Positions 23,823 through 35,955 of a DNA stretch of 64,000 bases are shown one piece after another (within the stretch, counting starts at the first letter, position 1; each line of letters opens with the position of its first letter). The DNA comes from JANRKF01 sp964518725 (GTDB lineage: Bacteria > Pseudomonadota > Alphaproteobacteria > Rickettsiales > SXRF01). The notes under the pieces were generated by a model that was not told where the DNA came from, did not search any database, and saw nothing but the letters and a program-made list of their open reading frames with translations. The DNA lies in assembly GCA_964518725.1 (NCBI GenBank), contig CAZFKP010000004.1:1-64000 (forward strand), written 5' to 3'. The position numbers were made by a program, and so were the translations under genes.

Positions 23823-24423
23823 GAAAATCCTCCATGTTTAATGTGTGCGACGCCACCGCCGACTGCATGATATGCGAGGCGATAATCACGATACCGCCCT
23901 GCTTCACCCGCGTCTCGATCAAGCTTGCGGTCAGGATCACTGCCTCCTCATCCAGGAAATTGGTCGGCTCGTCGAGCATCCAGAGCCTGCACGGCACAAC
24001 GATCAGCCGGGCAAGCGCCACCCGTCGCTGCCACCCCGCCGACAATTCGCGGGCAGGCGTATCGGCAAACCGCTCAAGATCGTAAAACCGCATGGCGGCG
24101 CCGGTAAGCATCTCGCTGCCATACATCTTGCCCCAGAAATCGAGGTTTTCGCGCACGGTCGCATCAAGCTTCACAGCGGATTTATGGCCAACCAGCATCA
24201 GTTCGCGCTTAAACTCCGGATTATTACGGATCGGCTTGCCATCCCACGATACGTTGCCTGCCTCCGGGGGAAGCGCCCCGCTCAATATCCTGATAAGGCT
24301 GGTTTTCCCGGAACCGTTGGCGCCTTTGAGTAATAATAAGGCTCCCGGCTGCAGGCAAAAGCCTAACCGTTTGAAAATGGTACGTTCCCCCAGTACACAG
24401 GCAATATCTTCGGCGATGAGCAT
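23815..24423 (-). CDS. ccmA: Cytochrome c maturation ATP-binding protein CcmA
   Basis: 202 aa ATPase subunit. Walker A is LKGANGSGKTSLIR near residues 33-46, the signature LSAGWQRRVALARL near 127, and Walker B LWMLDEPTNFLDEE near 150. The LSAGWQRR variant of the LSGGQ motif is characteristic of CcmA. It powers the CcmAB(CD) complex. It is divergent from acnA with 65 bp between them, an arrangement common in alphaproteobacteria, so both promoters must lie there. Confidence 0.93.
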   Translation of the reverse strand: MLIAEDIACVLGERTIFKRLGFCLQPGALLLLKGANGSGKTSLIRILSGALPPEAGNVSWDGKPIRNNPEFKRELMLVGHKSAVKLDATVRENLDFWGKMYGSEMLTGAAMRFYDLERFADTPARELSAGWQRRVALARLIVVPCRLWMLDEPTNFLDEEAVILTASLIETRVKQGGIVIIASHIMQSAVASHTLNMEDFHV

Positions 24424-24488
24424 AAACGAACATTTAACGAATAATCAGTAGATTAGACCTTTATATTTTTGAATCTAGGGGGATTTCG

Positions 24489-27167
<2,679 letters not shown>

Positions 27168-27176
27168 ACGAGGATT

Positions 27177-27500
27177 ATGACGGAAACCACCGATCAGAAC
27201 AAAGACCTGAACACCCGCACCATCGTGCTGATTTACGGGCTGATGGAAGACGGCGGTTCATTCTGGTTATACGCTGCGATTAAGCCAAGCAAATATCAGG
27301 CATTTTTGGCCGCGCAGAAGGACGGAACCCTCAATCTGTATGAGTTTGCGCCTTATGGGGAAATCATCGTTTCCGGCAAAGGCAAGTCGCCTCCGGATGA
27401 TATCACCCTCAAAGTTGCCGAAATGTACCAAACCGACCCAGCGACGCTTTTTGTGTCAGGCGAGTCTCAAGCAGACGCGCCAGATTCAACCAGTCAATAA
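27177..27500 (+). CDS. Small protein of an undescribed paralogous family (copy A)
   Basis: 107 aa with an AGGA ribosome binding site, 9 bp after acnA. No signal or membrane segment. The core reads TIVLIYGLMEDGGSFWLY, then PYGEIIVSGKGKSPP near residue 62, then EMYQTDP. It aligns with the 90-aa protein at 55624-55896 over about 75 residues: shared are the DGx-x-F-x-x-Y motif, YGEI-x-x-SG-x-G-x-x-PP, and E-x-x-QT, with one 2-residue indel. The two must be homologous. The C-terminal 18 residues are Ser/Asp-rich and unstructured. Function unknown; I do not recognise the family. Confidence 0.7.
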   Translation: MTETTDQNKDLNTRTIVLIYGLMEDGGSFWLYAAIKPSKYQAFLAAQKDGTLNLYEFAPYGEIIVSGKGKSPPDDITLKVAEMYQTDPATLFVSGESQADAPDSTSQ

Positions 27501-27512
27501 TAAATCATTATA

Positions 27513-27537
27513 AATCAGCTGATTGTATGTTTTTTTC
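27513..27537 (+). terminator. Possible weak terminator after the acnA unit
   Basis: A perfect 12-bp palindrome AATCAGCTGATT (27513-27524) is followed by GTATG and then seven T (27530-27536). The stem is short and AT-rich, so termination would be weak. It separates the acnA unit from the PHO-box-like promoter that follows. Confidence 0.35.
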
Positions 27538-27539
27538 GC

Positions 27540-27619
27540 CTGTCATCAAATTGTCATTCTCCACCGGCAGCATTGTTCACAAAACTGTCATGCACAAGCT
27601 TACCGAAAACGGTTATAGT
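27540..27619 (+). promoter_or_regulatory. Double PHO-box-like promoter upstream of the 67-aa gene
   Basis: CTGTCATCAAATTGTCAT (27540-27557) matches the PHO-box consensus at 16 of 18 positions, the best match in the window. A second pair of half-sites, TTCAC (27576-27580) and GTCAT (27587-27591), also has an 11-bp step. A -10-like TATAGT lies at 27614-27619, 22 bp after the second box. No good -35 is present. The first box agrees at 16 of 18 positions with the box upstream of the gene at 1520-2386. Confidence 0.7.
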
Positions 27620-27660
27620 GAAATCATGAAAAACAGCTGTGTTCCGGGTAAGGAAAAATT

Positions 27661-27864
27661 ATGGTGACGTTTTGTGGAGTATGCTGCAAAGGCGGAAAAG
27701 CAACCGAAGTGCATACGGGTGCAACCGTGACGCACAACAATATCGATACATTCCCTGCCATGCTCGCCGTTCAGAACGGCACCCCGCTCCCAAGCGTTGC
27801 AGGCGTTGATCGCCCGAATGGCATTCCCGGCGGCGCAATCCAAAACGGCATCATCCTCGGCTAA
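27661..27864 (+). CDS. Small protein of unknown function under a PHO-box-like promoter
   Basis: 67 aa with an AAGGA ribosome binding site 7 bases upstream. The N-terminus VTFCGVCCKGGKA has three closely spaced cysteines (C-x-x-CC) that could bind metal or carry a cofactor. The remainder is Gly/Asn/Pro-rich (DRPNGIPGGAIQNGIILG) and probably not compactly folded. No signal peptide. It has its own promoter upstream and a strong terminator downstream, which supports a genuine single-gene unit. I recognise no family. Confidence 0.6.
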   Translation: MVTFCGVCCKGGKATEVHTGATVTHNNIDTFPAMLAVQNGTPLPSVAGVDRPNGIPGGAIQNGIILG

Positions 27865-27885
27865 TAATCTCAGGGCTCACACCAA

Positions 27886-27924
27886 CAAAAAACCCGCCGG
27901 GAAATCAACCGGGCGGAGTTTTTG
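27886..27924. terminator. Bidirectional Rho-independent terminator
   Basis: A stem of ACCCGCC paired with GGCGGAGT (one bulged A) and an inner GG/CC closes an AAATCAA loop. It is bordered by A5 on the left and T5 on the right, so it can terminate from both sides. It lies between the convergent 67-aa gene and the gene at 27944-28381. Confidence 0.8.
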
Positions 27925-27943
27925 TTGTGTAAGCTTTTTGCTA

Positions 27944-28381
27944 TTAGGAAACGATTTCCTGGCCGCGTGACTGGACGGTAGCAGGAATGTTCTGGGTTAC
28001 ACCCGGCAGGTCGCCCGAGAACGTGCTGTACTGTTTATCCAACGCAATATTCGGGTTGGCCTGCTGGGCGGCGATCGCAGCGAGATCGGGCGCCTTTGCC
28101 TGCACCGACACAACCCCCGCCGCCTTATCCCCAACATCCTCTATATTCTCAAGTTCACGCTGACCATACGCATCGCCAGAAGGTCGGTCGGAAGCATACA
28201 GATGCTCGGTTTTAGCACCAAAGACCCGGCCAAGGATTCCGTTGACGCCATCCAGGCTGATGCCGTCAAGCGCTTCTTTGATGAGCTTGAGCGGATCACT
28301 GCCGCCTTTTAAAAGATCGACGAACCCTTCCCTGAGGGATCCCAGAAAACCTTCGGATTTTTCAATGCCAGCCACCGCCAT
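27944..28381 (-). CDS. Protein of unknown function
   Basis: 145 aa from the ATG at 28381, which has an AGGAG ribosome binding site 5 bases upstream; the longer frame starts 15 bases earlier without one. No signal peptide or membrane segment. The N-terminal half is an amphipathic helix region (FLGSLREGFVDLLKGGSDPLKLIKEALDGI-like, split by glycines). The C-terminal half is Ala/Gln-rich (DLAAIAAQQANPNIALDKQY) and probably flexible. Upstream lie PHO-box-like half-sites. Separated from tmk by about 75 bp; its own transcription unit. No family recognised. Confidence 0.6.
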   Translation of the reverse strand: MAVAGIEKSEGFLGSLREGFVDLLKGGSDPLKLIKEALDGISLDGVNGILGRVFGAKTEHLYASDRPSGDAYGQRELENIEDVGDKAAGVVSVQAKAPDLAAIAAQQANPNIALDKQYSTFSGDLPGVTQNIPATVQSRGQEIVS

Positions 28382-28401
28382 AACTCCTGATTTCACGCCT
28401 T

Positions 28402-28447
28402 ATTCTACCATACCCGCGGGTGCCGCAAGATGAAGTTTTTATGACAA
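28402..28447 (-). promoter_or_regulatory. PHO-box-like promoter of the gene at 27944-28381
   Basis: On the minus strand TTGTCATAAAAACTTCAT (28430-28447) matches the PHO-box consensus at 14 of 18 positions, with half-sites 11 bp apart. A -10-like TAGAAT (28402-28407) is 22 bp away, the same distance as at 27591-27614. The box begins at the last few codons of tmk. Confidence 0.5.
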
Positions 28448-28455
28448 TCACAACC

Positions 28456-29070
28456 CTAAAGCCCAAGACGGCGAAGGATAGCGGCGTGCACCCGTTCCGG
28501 TTCCTGGCTGGCATCGATCACACAGCAACGCGCCGGTTCCCGCCGGGCGATTTCCAGGAACCCCGCCCGCACCTGCTGGTGGAAGGCCAGCTCCATACCC
28601 TCAAAACGCGTTTCATCGCCGTGCCGCCCCTTGGTGCGGGCAAGCCCTGCCGCCGGGTCAATATCGAGGATAAAGGTTATATCCGGCAGCGTATTACCAA
28701 GGGTCATGGCATGCAGCGCATCAATATAATCACGGGAAATATGCTTGGCCACCCCTTGGTAAACACGGGTGGAATCAACAAACCGGTCACACACCACCCA
28801 CTTCCCTTCGGCGAGCGCCGGCTCGATGAACCGCTTCACATGTTGCACCCGCGCAGCAGAAAACAGCAGGGTCTCCGCCAGCGCATCCCAGCGGTGTTTA
28901 TCGCCCGTCACCAGCAAGGTGCGGATAGCCTCGGCGCCCTCCTCACCGCCTGGTTCGCGGGTCATCACATGTGGAATATTGTTTGCCACCAGCACTTCGG
29001 CAAGCAAGCGTAGCTGCGTCGATTTGCCGCCGCCCTCACCGCCTTCAATGGTGATGAAGCGGCCTGCCAC
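28456..29070 (-). CDS. tmk: Thymidylate kinase
   Basis: 204 aa, the usual length. The P-loop is ITIEGGEGGGKSTQLRLL at residues 6-23, the DR(F/Y) substrate motif is CDRFVDSTRVYQG near 95, and the arginine finger is in TREPGG near 39. It phosphorylates dTMP to dTDP. It follows the DD-carboxypeptidase gene after 3 bp in the order rlpA, dacA-type gene, tmk, an arrangement common in alphaproteobacteria. Confidence 0.95.
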   Translation of the reverse strand: MAGRFITIEGGEGGGKSTQLRLLAEVLVANNIPHVMTREPGGEEGAEAIRTLLVTGDKHRWDALAETLLFSAARVQHVKRFIEPALAEGKWVVCDRFVDSTRVYQGVAKHISRDYIDALHAMTLGNTLPDITFILDIDPAAGLARTKGRHGDETRFEGMELAFHQQVRAGFLEIARREPARCCVIDASQEPERVHAAILRRLGL

Positions 29071-29073
29071 AGC

Positions 29074-30195
29074 TTATTTACCGCCGAGGTAATAGCGGAT
29101 CACCGCCCATGTTTTCGCCACGCCGGAAAGCTTGCCCACATCCTCCGCCGCCGCCAGCGGAATGGTTTGCGGAGCATGGTCGGGAATCTCAACCATCAGG
29201 TCTGCAACATGCGCGCCCTTGGCAATGGGCGGCACGAGCGGCCCCTCATAGGTGAGCGTGTAGCTGATGCCGTCCTTGGCACCGGCCGGGAGCGTCACCA
29301 CCACATCCTTTTCAGCGACCAGCGGCACATCACTCTGCGTGCCGAACCACACGGCGGCGCGGCCAACTTCCTTGCCTGCACCCACCAGCTTTTTATTGGC
29401 AAATTCACGGAACCCCCAACGCAACAACATGTCGCCTTCGCTCACCCGTGCATTATCGCTTTCCAGCCCATTGATGACGAGGATCAGCCGGCGGTCATCC
29501 TGCTTGGCCGACAGGGTGATGCCATAGCCCGCCACATCCGTATGGCCGGTTTTCAGCCCATCCGTGCCGATATCGTTCCCCAGCAACCGATCACGGTTAT
29601 ATTGCGTGATATTGTTGTAGGTGAATTCCTTGACCGAAAAGAGGGGGTAATATTCCGGAAAATCGTTGATGATGCGCTGAGCAAGCACCGCCAGGTCTTT
29701 GGCCGACATCACGTGTCCTTCGTCCGGCCAGCCGGTCGCGTTGACGAAACGGCTATGTTCAAGCCCCAGCTTTTTCGCCGTCTCATTCATCTCGGCAACA
29801 AAGGCTTCCTCGCTGCCGGCAATGCCTTCCGCCAGCACCACACACGCATCATTCCCCGATTGCACGATCACCCCGTGCAGCAAATCATTGACGCTCACTT
29901 GCTGGTTGATCGGCACAAACATTTTTGAGCCCTGCATGCGCCATGCCTTCTCGCTCACGGTCAACACATCATCCATAGCCATCCGCCCCTCTTTCAGGCG
30001 GCTGAAGGTAATGTAGATCGTCATCAACTTGCTCATCGACGACGGCACCATCGGCACCGCGCCTTCCTTATCGAGCAGCACCGCGCCGGTGGTGGCATCC
30101 ATCAGATAGGCATGTTTCGCGGTTGTTTCGATCGCCTGCGCTGGCACTACCAGCAACGTCGAGATCAGCAATGCAGAATACAAGGTGCGTGTCAT
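29074..30195 (-). CDS. D-alanyl-D-alanine carboxypeptidase, S11 family
   Basis: 373 aa with a Sec signal peptide (MTRTLYSALLISTLLVVPAQA). The active-site motifs of low-molecular-weight PBPs are all visible: SxxK in PSSMSKLMTIY near residue 53, SxN in IVQSGNDACVV near 115 and KTG in GLKTGHTDVAGY near 217. The C-terminal domain (from about 270) is the PBP5-type beta domain that positions the enzyme near the membrane. It removes the terminal D-alanine of peptidoglycan pentapeptides in the periplasm. The start overlaps the rlpA stop by 4 bp. Confidence 0.93.
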   Translation of the reverse strand: MTRTLYSALLISTLLVVPAQAIETTAKHAYLMDATTGAVLLDKEGAVPMVPSSMSKLMTIYITFSRLKEGRMAMDDVLTVSEKAWRMQGSKMFVPINQQVSVNDLLHGVIVQSGNDACVVLAEGIAGSEEAFVAEMNETAKKLGLEHSRFVNATGWPDEGHVMSAKDLAVLAQRIINDFPEYYPLFSVKEFTYNNITQYNRDRLLGNDIGTDGLKTGHTDVAGYGITLSAKQDDRRLILVINGLESDNARVSEGDMLLRWGFREFANKKLVGAGKEVGRAAVWFGTQSDVPLVAEKDVVVTLPAGAKDGISYTLTYEGPLVPPIAKGAHVADLMVEIPDHAPQTIPLAAAEDVGKLSGVAKTWAVIRYYLGGK

Positions 30196-31247
30196 AATTT
30201 CATCACCCTTGCATCCGGCGCGCCGAGGCTGCGGATTTTATCAAGCGCCTGGGCGGCATCCTCGGACGTCACAAACGGCCCGGCGCGCAACCGCCACCAT
30301 ACCGCTCCATTAATATCCACCCGCGCCACGCTCGATGGCGCAACGGATTCAATCGCACGCTGCATGCTATCGGCATTCGCCTGCTGGCTGAACGATCCAA
30401 CCTGCACATAGTAGCTGCCGCTCACCATGGCCGTAGCATTGGTCGTAGTGCGTTTCGCCTCCGGCACCTGCACGATGTTTTCATTTTCCACTTCCGGCAC
30501 TGGCTGGATGTTCGGCGATTTCAACACCACCTCATGGCCGATTTCATCCGCCTGTGCATCGCGGATAATCAACCCACCGCGCGGTTTCTTCTCTGCCGAG
30601 GGTAAGTCGGCATTACTCACCGAAACAATCGGCGCGGCATTGGCCACCGTATCACCCGGACGCGTCTGGTTTTCGGTTGATTCGATAATAAACGACTGCT
30701 CGGAAGGTGCGGTCGCTGCCAGGATCGATGTGTTTTTTTCTGACTCCGCCTGCTCGTTAAGAGCCGCGATATCAATCCGGCGGCCTTCAGCAACGGCGGC
30801 AATGTATTGCTCGGATTCTTTAGCAAGATATTGCACCCGCACCTTGGCAAGCCCGGTGATGCCGAGCTTTTGCGCCGACACTTTGGAAAGGTCGATGAGG
30901 CGGTTGGAGGCAAACGGCCCGCGATCGTTAATTCTCACGATCAGCGATTTGCCGTTTTCCAGGTTGGTCACCCGCACCAGCGACGGCATCGGCAACGTCG
31001 GGTGTGCGGCCGTTAGGTCATATTTATTGAAGACCTCACCATTGGCGGTGCGCTTGCCGTGGAACCCCGGACCATACCACGAGGCAATGCCGGTTTCGTC
31101 ATAGCTTGCGTCATAGGCAGGATAATAAGTGCGGCCATTGATGCTGTACGGCTTGCCAATCTTCACGCCCGGTGGCGGTGCCGATGAATTGCAGGCACTG
31201 AGTACCGAAACCGCTGCAAGCGCATACCAACTTGTTGAACGTCGCAT
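30192..31247 (-). CDS. rlpA: RlpA-type lytic transglycosylase with SPOR domain
   Basis: 351 aa. The N-terminus is a lipoprotein-type signal (AAVSVLSACNSSAPP, lipobox LSAC with Cys near residue 19). The double-psi beta-barrel domain is marked by DETGIASWYGPGFHGKRTANGE near 50-72 and VRINDRGPF near 106. A Ser/Asn-rich linker leads to the C-terminal SPOR domain (YYVQVGSFSQQANADSM near 275), which binds denuded septal peptidoglycan. RlpA cleaves glycan strands lacking stem peptides at the division site. It is first in the rlpA, dacA-type, tmk unit. Confidence 0.93.
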   Translation of the reverse strand: MRRSTSWYALAAVSVLSACNSSAPPPGVKIGKPYSINGRTYYPAYDASYDETGIASWYGPGFHGKRTANGEVFNKYDLTAAHPTLPMPSLVRVTNLENGKSLIVRINDRGPFASNRLIDLSKVSAQKLGITGLAKVRVQYLAKESEQYIAAVAEGRRIDIAALNEQAESEKNTSILAATAPSEQSFIIESTENQTRPGDTVANAAPIVSVSNADLPSAEKKPRGGLIIRDAQADEIGHEVVLKSPNIQPVPEVENENIVQVPEAKRTTTNATAMVSGSYYVQVGSFSQQANADSMQRAIESVAPSSVARVDINGAVWWRLRAGPFVTSEDAAQALDKIRSLGAPDARVMKL

Positions 31248-31303
31248 CTGTCTTCCCTATTTTTTATACGCTTACTATGGAAAATTTGCGGTGCTGTGCC
31301 AAG

Positions 31304-32443
31304 TCATTTTTCAATGTAACTTCCAAAGAGTTTGAGTTGGAATATTTGTGTATCTCCCCAGCCTTCCAGCGGGTAGCCGTGGTTGGAGAGAGGCTTGAAC
31401 TTAAGGTAACGCAGTGTCGCCGGGGGGAAATTGAACTCCTGGTAGACCGATTTCCGGGACGCGTTGGAAACATCGTACCGTCCAATCAACTGGAACGGGC
31501 CTTCGGCCGAAACATCCGACGCGTAAAGCGCAAAACTCTTTAGATTCTGTGGTGCAGGCCGCGGCACGCCGATGGCAAAGCGGGAGACCGTGGCCGATTT
31601 TTTATCCTTCAGCGCGAAAACCACCTCCTGCCCCGCCCACGTCCACAGATATGCGCCATCACTGCCAGAAATTGTCTTTTCCCAGCCGGGCGCGCTAGCT
31701 TCCGCCACCATTACGCCATCACCCGTCAACAACAAATTCGACAGCTCAGGGGCAGCCTCTTCAACAACCGGCTCTGGTGGATTTACCAGCAATTCAGGGA
31801 ATGTCTCCACCTCCTTGCGGACTTCTTCCATCACGCGGTAGAGGGATACTTTGTCGGTCACTTCAAACAACCGCCCGGCTCCCTCCTTGGCAATACATTG
31901 CAGCTCCTTGCGCGCATCGTCGGACATGTTGAACCCAACCACGTTCACGCGCACGATCAGGCCGTCTTCGGCTAGTTTCCTTGTCACGGCGCACGGATCG
32001 CCGCCGCATTCCTCTCCGCCATCGGAAATCAGAAAAATCATTTTCCCGCCATTCAGCGGCTTCAGAACATCACCCGCCTGCTGCAAGGCCGCCGCAATCG
32101 GGCTGATACCTTTCGGTTTCAGCGCTGTCGCGATGCCGATAATGGCCTGCGGGTCGTTCGCACCAACCGGCGACAGTAGTTCAACGTCGCTGCAATCGTT
32201 TTTGCGGCGATGGCCAAAAGCGAGCAGCCCTGCCTTCGCCCCCGGCGGCATGCTGGAAAGCGACGACTCTATCACCTCCCTGCTTGCTTCCAGTTTGGGG
32301 CGACCATCCTGCTGCCCCCACATCGAACCCGAGCTATCGAGCACGAACATCACATGCATCCCCGGAAAATCCGTATCCACCTGCGCCTGCGCCGGAAGCG
32401 CTGCCATGCACGCCCACACACCGATCCATACCGTTCTAAACAT
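31304..32443 (-). CDS. Secreted von Willebrand factor A domain protein
   Basis: 379 aa with a signal peptide ending LPAQAQ near residue 21. The VWA domain occupies about 28-210; its MIDAS motif is [12 protein letters not shown] (DxSxS) near 34, with the Thr/Asp part in [12 protein letters not shown] near 142. The C-terminal 150 residues look like a beta-sandwich of the discoidin kind ([23 protein letters not shown]). It probably binds a protein or glycan in the periplasm. The stop of the upstream SSP411-type gene overlaps its start by 8 bp, so they form one unit with the Nudix gene. Confidence 0.8.
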   Translation of the reverse strand: MFRTVWIGVWACMAALPAQAQVDTDFPGMHVMFVLDSSGSMWGQQDGRPKLEASREVIESSLSSMPPGAKAGLLAFGHRRKNDCSDVELLSPVGANDPQAIIGIATALKPKGISPIAAALQQAGDVLKPLNGGKMIFLISDGGEECGGDPCAVTRKLAEDGLIVRVNVVGFNMSDDARKELQCIAKEGAGRLFEVTDKVSLYRVMEEVRKEVETFPELLVNPPEPVVEEAAPELSNLLLTGDGVMVAEASAPGWEKTISGSDGAYLWTWAGQEVVFALKDKKSATVSRFAIGVPRPAPQNLKSFALYASDVSAEGPFQLIGRYDVSNASRKSVYQEFNFPPATLRYLKFKPLSNHGYPLEGWGDTQIFQLKLFGSYIEK

Positions 32444-34628
32444 GGATCACCTCGATACGTTCGCCAAGGCATGCGCCCTCGGTGCAGGGATAATAGTACA
32501 GCGCCAGCACAATCTCCGGCGCGGCGTTCTCAAGGAATTCCACCTGTGCGGCAATCCGGATGCGCCCTTCATACACCAGCCTTCCGTCAGCATGGCGGGT
32601 CGGTTCCGGGAAGCGGCAGCTACGAAGCACCGCACCAGCAGATGGGATGGAAATCCGTGTCGCCATGCCGTCGGGTTGATGTTCTTGCGCGGGCTGGAGA
32701 TACCACCCGGCCTTGATATCGAGCGTGATCTCTACGCCAACTCCTCCGCCCTGCGGCACCTGCCGCACTGCCTGAAGCATCACAATCGGAGCCTCCTGCA
32801 ACTGCATCGCCACCCGCAGCATCGCAGCGTATTCAACCCAGACCTTGTTTTCACCGCCCAGGAAAAATTGCACGATGGCGCGCGCTTTGTGAGTAGCGGC
32901 GGCGTCATGGTCGAGCGCCGCAAATGCCAGATAATTTTCAGCCATCACCGCGTTGGGATTGGGCAAGGTTGCATCCTCGCCGTTTTTTGCCCGCACCACC
33001 ATTGTGTCCAAGGCCTGCGTTGCAAACAATCCCGGCTGCCCGTTATCGCCAAACAGGCTTTCCGCTTTGGTCATTAGGTAACGCGCTGCAGCCAGCATTT
33101 CACGATCGCCGCTCGCCCGGTGTACCGCCAGCAGCCCGCGAATAAAATAGGCATAATCCTCAAGCGTCGCCGGCTGTCCCGCACGCCCATGAATAATGCA
33201 GCGCTGCAACCCACCATCCTCGCCAACCGCATGACGCAGCAGATAATCCGCCGCCCGCCGTGCATGTTCGATGTATGCCCGGTTGGAAAATACCTGCCCG
33301 GCATGCGCCAGCGCATCGATCATCAACCCGTTCCACGCCACGATGATTTTATCATCAAGCGCCGGGGCAGCGCGTTTGTTGCGCGCCGCGAGCAGCTTGT
33401 TCATCACCGCACCGGACATGGCAGCGATCTGTTCATAGGGCAGCTTCTGCGCCAGCGCCGCCTGGTAGAGCGGCATGCGGGCGATCAACACATCCCCATC
33501 AGGATGTTTGTGGCCGGGGAAGTTCGGAATCTCGGCGATACCATAATGGTGTAGAAAAAAAGCCAATTCATCTTCGGTCAGGAGGCTCTCAATTTCTTTC
33601 GGGTTCCACGCATAATAGGCGCCTTCCACCTCATCGTTTTCAGCATCGACGGCGGTGAAAAATCCGCCCTTGTGGTCACGCAGGATGCCGATGGTGAAAT
33701 CGCAGATGCTTTTTGCAACATCGGCAAAGTACGGGTTGCCGGTGAGCCGCGCCGCATCGGTGTAGCAACGTGCGAGCAACGCCTGCGTATAGAGCATTTT
33801 TTCAAAGTGCGGCACCAGCCAGTCGCGATCGACGGCGTAGCGATGGAATCCGCAGCCAACCTGGTCGTTAATGCCGCCCGCCGCCATCCGGCCAAGGCTG
33901 AACGCCGCCATGTCGAGCGAGTCGCCGTCGCCGGTTGCCTCATGATGCGCGAGCAGGAATTGCAGGTAATTTTCGTGCGGGAATTTGGGTGACTGGTAGA
34001 ATCCGCCCGACTGCACATCATGCTGTTTCTTCAGTGCCGCATGCGCCGCCGCAATCATCGGTGAAAAATCCGCAACCGTCTGCGATGGCGGTTTAGCCAC
34101 CATGAAATGCCGCAACATCTCCGTGGTTTCGTCGGCGATCTTCAAGACGTTTTCGCGGTCAGTTTCCCACGCAGAATGCAGCCAATCAATCAGCTTGGGG
34201 AAGGATGGCTTGCCGTAATTTTCCGTCGCGCCATAGGTGCCGCCAGCATAAAACGGCTTCAGGTCGGGTGTGAGGAACACATTGTTCGGCCAGCCGCCCT
34301 CGTGGGTCATGATCTGGCGGGCATGCATGTAGATGTCGTCGATCTGCGGATGCTCTTCGCGGTCGACTTTGATGTTGATAAAAAAGCGGTTCATCTGCGA
34401 GGCGATGGAGAGGTTCTCGAACACTTCGCGCTCCATCACATGGCACCAGTAGCACGTGGAATAGCCGATCGACAGCAAGATGGGCTTGTCCTCCTCGCGA
34501 GCGCGGCGGAGCGCCTGTTCACCCCATGGATACCAGTAGACCGGGTTCTTCGAATGCTGGCGCAGATAAAGGCTGCTGGAATGGATCAGCGGATTGGAAA
34601 ACGGGGTATTTTTTTCGGTTATACGCAT
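32436..34628 (-). CDS. Thioredoxin-domain protein of the YyaL/SSP411 (DUF255) family
   Basis: 730 aa, near the family's usual 670-700. The N-terminal thioredoxin-like domain begins [17 protein letters not shown], with the conserved [12 protein letters not shown] (CxxC) near residue 58. The middle part is the (alpha/alpha)6 barrel of N-acylglucosamine 2-epimerase/cellobiose-epimerase type ([22 protein letters not shown] near 245). The C-terminal 70 residues are beta-rich. The family's substrate is unknown. It overlaps the Nudix gene upstream by 10 bp and the VWA gene downstream by 8 bp. Confidence 0.88.
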   Translation of the reverse strand: MRITEKNTPFSNPLIHSSSLYLRQHSKNPVYWYPWGEQALRRAREEDKPILLSIGYSTCYWCHVMEREVFENLSIASQMNRFFINIKVDREEHPQIDDIYMHARQIMTHEGGWPNNVFLTPDLKPFYAGGTYGATENYGKPSFPKLIDWLHSAWETDRENVLKIADETTEMLRHFMVAKPPSQTVADFSPMIAAAHAALKKQHDVQSGGFYQSPKFPHENYLQFLLAHHEATGDGDSLDMAAFSLGRMAAGGINDQVGCGFHRYAVDRDWLVPHFEKMLYTQALLARCYTDAARLTGNPYFADVAKSICDFTIGILRDHKGGFFTAVDAENDEVEGAYYAWNPKEIESLLTEDELAFFLHHYGIAEIPNFPGHKHPDGDVLIARMPLYQAALAQKLPYEQIAAMSGAVMNKLLAARNKRAAPALDDKIIVAWNGLMIDALAHAGQVFSNRAYIEHARRAADYLLRHAVGEDGGLQRCIIHGRAGQPATLEDYAYFIRGLLAVHRASGDREMLAAARYLMTKAESLFGDNGQPGLFATQALDTMVVRAKNGEDATLPNPNAVMAENYLAFAALDHDAAATHKARAIVQFFLGGENKVWVEYAAMLRVAMQLQEAPIVMLQAVRQVPQGGGVGVEITLDIKAGWYLQPAQEHQPDGMATRISIPSAGAVLRSCRFPEPTRHADGRLVYEGRIRIAAQVEFLENAAPEIVLALYYYPCTEGACLGERIEVIHV

Positions 34629-35179
34629 GTGCCGAGCCTTTCTTCCACCAACCCCAATATATGGGCATGGTCAGGCCGCCCTTCCTGCCGGAACTCAGCC
34701 AGCGTGAACCAGCGGCGCGCATGGGTGCTGGTGGCAACCTGCTGCATCGGCAGGAAATCCTCCGCTTCTTTCATTTCTGCCGCCAGTAGCCACATAGCGA
34801 TTTCCTTGCGGTTAGTCGCCGAGGTAAAGCGATATTCGCCAAGGGCAACGGTCGCCGCGATGTTGTCCACTTTGAGGCCGAGTTCCTCGGTCGCCTCACG
34901 CAGCGCCGTTTCCGGTAGGGTTTCCAGAACCGCGTCCTCGGGCACGTCGCCGCGCATATCGCGCCAGACACCATTCTGCAGAAACATGCGCGTACCCTTG
35001 CAAATCTGGAATTCCGGCAAGCCGAGGTCGGGCTTTTCCGCCACCGGCATCATCATCATGTAACGCAGCGGGTGGCGCATAAACGGCACCAGCCCGGCCT
35101 TGCGGATCGCGGGCAACGCTGCCGCCTCGCAGGGGTAGTCGCGTAGAAATGCTTGAATGTTGGTGTGTTCATCTGTCAT
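34619..35179 (-). CDS. Nudix hydrolase
   Basis: 186 aa. The Nudix box G-x5-E-x7-REUxEExGU is seen as [10 protein letters not shown] followed by [11 protein letters not shown] near residues 78-103, slightly longer than the consensus between the G and the RE. The N-terminal 45 residues ([18 protein letters not shown]) are extra. It would hydrolyse a nucleoside diphosphate linked to another group; the substrate cannot be predicted. First of the three-gene unit with the SSP411-type and VWA genes, and divergent from the hisN-like gene with only 29 bp between them. Confidence 0.85.
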   Translation of the reverse strand: MTDEHTNIQAFLRDYPCEAAALPAIRKAGLVPFMRHPLRYMMMMPVAEKPDLGLPEFQICKGTRMFLQNGVWRDMRGDVPEDAVLETLPETALREATEELGLKVDNIAATVALGEYRFTSATNRKEIAMWLLAAEMKEAEDFLPMQQVATSTHARRWFTLAEFRQEGRPDHAHILGLVEERLGTCV

Positions 35180-35208
35180 AGTCCATCCCTAACATAGAAA
35201 CGTTTGTC

Positions 35209-35955
35209 ATGGAAGCCACAGAACTCACCCCATTTGCAGAAACACTGGCCGATTGCGCCGGGCAGATGGCACGCGAGGCCGTCCTGGGCGGGCACACCAT
35301 CTCCCGGAAAGCGGACAGGAGCGCCGTCACCGAAACCGATAAGGCCATCGAGGCGGCCATCAGCGCGATGATCACCAGACAATTCCCAGATCATGGCGTT
35401 TTTGGCGAAGAGCATGGGCGCATCAACCCCACTTCCACCTACCAGTGGGTCATCGACCCGATCGACGGCACCAGCGCCTTCATCGCCGGCATTCCCACCT
35501 TCACCACACTGGTGGCGCTGTGCAAAAATGGCGTTCCCATCCTCGGCATCATCGACCAGCCGGTATTGCGTGAGCGCTGGGTCAGCACACGATTGAAGCC
35601 GTCGCAGCCAGACGCTATGAAGCTTTCCGATGCATTGCTCGCCGCCACGTCGGTAACGTATTTTACCGAAAGCGAAGAAAAAAAATTCCGGCACCTCGCG
35701 CATCATTGCGGCGGAACCGTCCATGGCGGGGATGGTTTTTTATTCGGCAAGCTCGCCGACGGACGCATTCATGTCATTGCCGAAGCAGGCTTAAAACCCT
35801 ATGATTTCTGCGCGCTTGCGCCGGTGGTGCAAGCGGCTGGCGGTGTCATCACCGATTGGCAGGGCAGCGCCATCACCATTGCCTCGAATGGCACTGTGCT
35901 TGCGGCCGCCAATATCGATTTACACCGGCAGGCTCTGGAAATCCTCAATGACTGA
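35209..35955 (+). CDS. hisN: Inositol-monophosphatase-fold phosphatase, probably histidinol-phosphatase
   Basis: 248 aa. The metal-binding motifs of the IMPase family are GEEHG near residue 66 and [14 protein letters not shown] near 82-95, with the third ([18 protein letters not shown]) near 198. The DPIDGTxxFI form and the size fit alphaproteobacterial HisN, which dephosphorylates L-histidinol phosphate, better than inositol phosphatases. Other sugar-phosphate substrates are possible. It overlaps the trmFO start by 8 bp. Confidence 0.7.
   Translation: MEATELTPFAETLADCAGQMAREAVLGGHTISRKADRSAVTETDKAIEAAISAMITRQFPDHGVFGEEHGRINPTSTYQWVIDPIDGTSAFIAGIPTFTTLVALCKNGVPILGIIDQPVLRERWVSTRLKPSQPDAMKLSDALLAATSVTYFTESEEKKFRHLAHHCGGTVHGGDGFLFGKLADGRIHVIAEAGLKPYDFCALAPVVQAAGGVITDWQGSAITIASNGTVLAAANIDLHRQALEILND

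Noticed and set aside
27626..27667. 13-codon frame overlapping the start of the 67-aa gene (possible leader peptide)
   Set aside because: It would start at or right at the predicted transcription start with no leader and contains the downstream ribosome binding site; too short to support.
31851..33077. 408-codon open frame on the plus strand
   Set aside because: Antisense to the VWA and SSP411-type genes, no ribosome binding site and no motif.
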